The notes beneath the pieces were generated by a model, which saw only the letters and a program-made list of their open reading frames with translations, was not told the origin of the DNA and searched no databases. A program made the position numbers and the translations under genes. Positions 60,800 to 64,000 of a stretch of 64,000 nt of DNA are shown in pieces. Every line of letters begins with the position of its first letter. Position 1 is the stretch's first letter. Source of the stretch: an uncultured Lentisphaeria bacterium (lineage in GTDB: Bacteria > Verrucomicrobiota > Lentisphaeria > Victivallales > UBA1829); assembly GCA_949282305.1 (NCBI GenBank), contig CASDPB010000013.1:62001-126000 (forward strand). The letters are read 5' to 3'.

Positions 60800-63163
60800 A
60801 TGGGCATGAGAGATTTGGACGGCGTTTTCCTCCACTGGCCTGCGGTGTGTGTGGTGATCGGGGGAAAACGATATGCCGCGGAGACAGATTATTTTGAAGA
60901 CGATGATCTGTGCATGGCGGTTCGCCTTGAAAAGCACGGCGGTGTCTGGTGCAAACATTTGGACGTCAGGGCAAAGCGCCCTTTGCCCACGCCTGATTAC
61001 GTGGAAATGGATCGTCAGACCGTTCCTGATCCGGCGATGAGGCTTTGCGGCTATCTTGACACCGGAGGGCAGGTCAGGCGCGAGGGTGCCGAGGAGGAGG
61101 GGGGAGGCGTGATTCCCGGCTGCGGATACCCCCTGATCGGGAAGAAAATCTTCACCGGGCTTGCGCATCAGGCGGGATTTGCCCGGATCGAATCGCAGGA
61201 TGTCGCCTCCACGACGTACTCCCTGCGGCATCATCCGGTCTGGGACGGGGATCGCCTGGAGAGTATGGACGCTGTATTCTGTGTTTCGGAGGAACCGGAA
61301 AAAGACTTTGCCGAATATATTGAAAGCATCCGGGCGCCCATGCCTTTAAAACCGTTCTTTGCCTTTTGCTCCTTCTGGTCAGACCCGTATCTCGGCAATT
61401 ACGAGTATGCCGTGACCGGAGAGGCAATGAAACGTTTCATCGGCGCCTGGCACAAGCTGGGATTTCAGCCGGACGCTTTCACTTTCGACGCCGGATGGCA
61501 GAACCGGAAAAGTTTTTTTGAACCGAAGCCGGGGCTTGAGTTTGAAAAATATCCGAATCTGAGCCTGTGGGTTTCTCATAACGGACCGATGGGAATAGAC
61601 CCCGATTTTCTCCGTGAAAACGGAATTGCCGTGGGGGGCGGTTTGAGTTCCGCCTACTGCGGGGACAATTACGGAGTGCTGCTTGACCGGAAACTGGAAC
61701 AGAGACTGACGGAAAGATTCTGCGAACTTGCGCGGCACTGTCTGCACCTGAAGATCGACTGGGACAACGATTGCGCGGTGTCGCCGGAATTCAAGGAGAA
61801 ATATCCGACGCGGGATCATGTCCGTGAAGGTTCGATCAATGCGATGAACCGGATCATGGATGCGGTGCGGCGTGTGAATCCGAATCTTCTGGTGCGCAAC
61901 GGCTGGTGGCCGTCTCCGTGGTGGCTGCGCCGTGTGCAGCATGTTTTCCTGAGTCAGTCCGGCGATTCCGAATACGCCAGCCTGCCGGCGCTCCATCAGC
62001 GTGCTTCCGCCGCGACCCACCGCGATATGATGTATTACAATCATTTGTTGCGCGACCATTCAATGATTCCGCTTTCCAGCTTTGACAACCATGAATTTCC
62101 GAATTCGATCCGCAATGCGTTTGACGATACGGATTCCACATGGACGGACAATCTGATGCTCTGTCTCCTGCGGGGAAGCACCTATTTCACCTGGACTGTC
62201 CAGCCGGAGAGCCTGACCCCGTATCAGGCGGAAACCATGAGGCACGCCATGCGTTTTGCCCGGGACTATGCGCCGCATCTTTTTGTGAAAGACGGCTGTA
62301 TGTTCGGCGGAAATCCGGGACTGGGCGAAGTATACGGCTTTCTTCAGCCCGGAGAGGAGGAATCCTGGTGCGTCCTGCGGAACCCCGCGCCGATGCCTCG
62401 GAAATACCGTCTGCCGGAATCCTTTGAACATGCCGTCCAGTTTTATCCCGATTTCCGGATGCTTGAGCGTGAAATTGTCCTGCTGCCCGAGGAAGTGAAG
62501 TGCCTGATCGTTTCACGGAAAAAGATCGGATTGCCGTTCGCCATGCCGTTCCGGGCGGTGAAAAGCGGGACGCGGTATGAGTATCGTTTCCCCGCATCGG
62601 AAACTGTTTCCGCGAACGTGCAGCCGATGGTGGCGGAACTGCACCGGATTCCCGAACTGAAGTTTGAGAACATCTCGTTTGAGTCCGGCGGAACGTCTCT
62701 CTTTTTCGATATTGTGGCGCCTTACCGCATGCATGATCTGCGTGTCTGCATGAGAATTGGCGGAGAGGATGCCGGAGAGCTTCGTTTCAAGGCGTATTCC
62801 TCCCGCTACTACGGGAATGTCCCCACTTCGTCCTTTGCACTTCCCGTCACGGAGATTTGTCCCGGAAAGACGGGCTATGGCGAGACAAAGAATCCCGAGA
62901 CATTTTTCCGGAAGAAGGAACGGTATTTCACTTTTCCCGTCCCTGCCGGCGGAAGAACGTCCTTTGATCTGGAGTTTTCACGGAAGACGGAGCCCGGGGC
63001 TGTGGAGCTCTGGTGCATCGGTTATGAGGACGTTTCCGCAGGGTGCCTGAAACGATCCCGTGCTCCGCTGAAGTTTGTGAAGACGCTGCCGCTTCAGCAT
63101 CCTTACGGTTTTCCGTGCGCGGTCAAATGCTGTCTGACGGAGGACTGTTCCCGTGATTGTTGA
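60800..63163 (+). CDS. GH36/GH27-like (clan GH-D) glycoside hydrolase
   Basis: A 787-residue enzyme with no signal peptide. An N-terminal beta-sandwich is followed by a TIM barrel starting near FFAFCSFWSDPY. FTFDAGWQ corresponds to the clan's DDGW motif. LKIDWDND carries the K-x-D nucleophile Asp320, and SQSGDSEYASLP the likely acid/base Asp. A C-terminal beta domain ends the protein. The clan contains alpha-galactosidases and alpha-N-acetylgalactosaminidases; this sequence is divergent, so the substrate is uncertain. AAGGA lies about ten bases before the ATG. Its stop overlaps the amidohydrolase start. Confidence 0.82.
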   Translation: MGMRDLDGVFLHWPAVCVVIGGKRYAAETDYFEDDDLCMAVRLEKHGGVWCKHLDVRAKRPLPTPDYVEMDRQTVPDPAMRLCGYLDTGGQVRREGAEEEGGGVIPGCGYPLIGKKIFTGLAHQAGFARIESQDVASTTYSLRHHPVWDGDRLESMDAVFCVSEEPEKDFAEYIESIRAPMPLKPFFAFCSFWSDPYLGNYEYAVTGEAMKRFIGAWHKLGFQPDAFTFDAGWQNRKSFFEPKPGLEFEKYPNLSLWVSHNGPMGIDPDFLRENGIAVGGGLSSAYCGDNYGVLLDRKLEQRLTERFCELARHCLHLKIDWDNDCAVSPEFKEKYPTRDHVREGSINAMNRIMDAVRRVNPNLLVRNGWWPSPWWLRRVQHVFLSQSGDSEYASLPALHQRASAATHRDMMYYNHLLRDHSMIPLSSFDNHEFPNSIRNAFDDTDSTWTDNLMLCLLRGSTYFTWTVQPESLTPYQAETMRHAMRFARDYAPHLFVKDGCMFGGNPGLGEVYGFLQPGEEESWCVLRNPAPMPRKYRLPESFEHAVQFYPDFRMLEREIVLLPEEVKCLIVSRKKIGLPFAMPFRAVKSGTRYEYRFPASETVSANVQPMVAELHRIPELKFENISFESGGTSLFFDIVAPYRMHDLRVCMRIGGEDAGELRFKAYSSRYYGNVPTSSFALPVTEICPGKTGYGETKNPETFFRKKERYFTFPVPAGGRTSFDLEFSRKTEPGAVELWCIGYEDVSAGCLKRSRAPLKFVKTLPLQHPYGFPCAVKCCLTEDCSRDC

Positions 63164-64000
63164 TTCCCACATCCATCTGCATCCGGACTCCGCAACGGAT
63201 GACCCCGATATCGGCGGAAAGATCATCCGGGACGCCATGCGCTGCGGGATCGGCGCATGTATCGCCTCCCATGTGATTGCCGATTCCTCCTGCGGCGGTG
63301 GCGCGTATCCCTCCTCACGGCATTTGCGCGAGGCGAACTCCTATGCCGCGGAACAGGCGCGGCGCAATCCGGGGCGGCTTTATTTTCTGGTCTACCTGAA
63401 TCCGCAGAATCCGGACTGGGAGCAGGAACTGGAGCGCGGAGTCGGAAACGGGGCGGTCGGGATCAAACTGTGGATCAGCCTGAAGAATCCGCACGTGGGG
63501 CTGGAAGAGACTGTCGCGGTGCTGCGCCGTGCCGCCGGACTGCGGCTTCCGGTTCTGCTGCATGTGTTCAACCGGACCGGCGGCAATCTGCCGGGGGAGA
63601 TCGACATGATGGAATTTGCGCGGCTCTCCCGCACCGTTCCGGAGTGTGTCATGATTGCCGGGCACAGCGGAGGAAACTGGCGGGAGTCCGCCGGTATGCT
63701 GAAATATTGTTCTCCGAATACATTCTGGGAGACAGGGGGGAGCAATCCCGACAGGGGAATGGTGGACGGAATTCTGCAAACCTGTCCGCCGGAACGTCTG
63801 CTCTACGGTTCCGATGCGCCGGGCAGAGCTTTCGCGCCTCAGATATGGAAAATCATGGAGAGCTCTCTGTCACCTGCCGACCGGGAACTTGTTCTGTATA
63901 AGAACGCCATGAGAATCTTTCATATTCCGGAACCCGCCCCATGGAGCGGCGTCACGCCCCGGAACCTGCCCGTTCCCCCCGGAGAGGATGAGGATCATTA
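63153..64000 (+). CDS. Amidohydrolase family protein (truncated by window end)
   Basis: The frame starts at GTG 63153, with GGAGG nine bases upstream, and is still open at base 64000 after 282 codons; the last two bases are TA, so a stop may follow at once. Metal-binding motifs of the amidohydrolase-2 (ACMSD-like) group are visible: VDSHIHLHPD, VGIKLWISL, LLHVFNRTGG, MIAGHSGGNW and LLYGSDAPG. It overlaps the GH36-like gene by 11 bases, implying coupled translation. Such enzymes hydrolyse or decarboxylate small cyclic metabolites or lactones; a sugar-lactonase-like role would fit the context but is inference. Confidence 0.85.
   Translation, partial: MIVDSHIHLHPDSATDDPDIGGKIIRDAMRCGIGACIASHVIADSSCGGGAYPSSRHLREANSYAAEQARRNPGRLYFLVYLNPQNPDWEQELERGVGNGAVGIKLWISLKNPHVGLEETVAVLRRAAGLRLPVLLHVFNRTGGNLPGEIDMMEFARLSRTVPECVMIAGHSGGNWRESAGMLKYCSPNTFWETGGSNPDRGMVDGILQTCPPERLLYGSDAPGRAFAPQIWKIMESSLSPADRELVLYKNAMRIFHIPEPAPWSGVTPRNLPVPPGEDEDH

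Overview
The window looks like a chromosomal segment of a PVC-superphylum bacterium, most likely Lentisphaerota (Victivallales-like). This is inferred from gene content: four prepilin-type H-X9-DG proteins placed inside carbohydrate-degradation operons, a DUF4838 protein, UroD-family and ceramidase-family genes, several AraC/GntR-LacI/LacI regulators, and many unusual glycoside hydrolases. Promoters read as ordinary sigma-70 type (TTG-rich -35, 16-17 nt spacer, TATATT/TATCTT/TATAAT -10). I ran no similarity search; names rest on motifs and architecture recognised by eye.

Layout. 1-3060: tail of a secreted carbohydrate-active protein, a membrane-anchored TPR protein and a coupled AraC regulator. 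3226-8450: an AT-rich secreted orphan under a perfect consensus promoter, two Gfo/Idh/MocA oxidoreductases and a neutral-ceramidase-family hydrolase with a clear terminator. 8459-11325 (minus): GDSL hydrolase, PHP phosphoesterase, TatD hydrolase and tcdA as one tight operon. 11496-18101 (plus): DksA-like regulator with a Lys/Ala-rich tail, lspA, miaA, a DinG-like helicase and an MlaA lipoprotein fused to an alpha/beta hydrolase. 18284-22086 (minus): secG, tpiA, pgk, gap. 22621-24138: a DUF1846 protein. 24139-24878: a repeat-bounded element carrying a frameshifted four-helix-bundle (23S rRNA intervening-sequence type) gene, inserted between convergent genes. 24876-27886 (minus): a TRAP transporter preceded by tRNA-Thr(TGT).

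27995-59655 is mostly accessory sugar catabolism. Cluster A (27995-34713, minus; divergent AraC at 34806): sialidase-superfamily protein, N-acetylneuraminate-lyase-like enzyme, two pseudopilins and a GH42-like secreted enzyme. Cluster B (35659-42122, minus): GntR-LacI hybrid regulator, pseudopilin, SGNH hydrolase, TPR protein and DUF4838 protein, driven by a TTGACA-16-TATAAT promoter with operator-like repeats. 42412-47132: EamA and MFS transporters, an O-acetyltransferase and a UroD-family protein with a divergent AraC. Cluster C (48182-59655, minus): pseudopilin, GH39-like, an unclassified 1148-aa secreted protein, a GH38-like enzyme, a LacI regulator and a GH78 rhamnosidase, with a 20-bp perfect palindrome directly downstream of the predicted -10. 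The window closes with an HD-domain protein, a GH36/GH27-like enzyme and a GTG-started amidohydrolase cut by the window edge.

The best candidate for an undescribed system is the repeated module 'regulator + H-X9-DG pseudopilin + glycan-active enzymes' (clusters A, B, C), which suggests a dedicated surface or export role for each pseudopilin. The IVS-like element at 24139-24878 is the most striking DNA-level structure.
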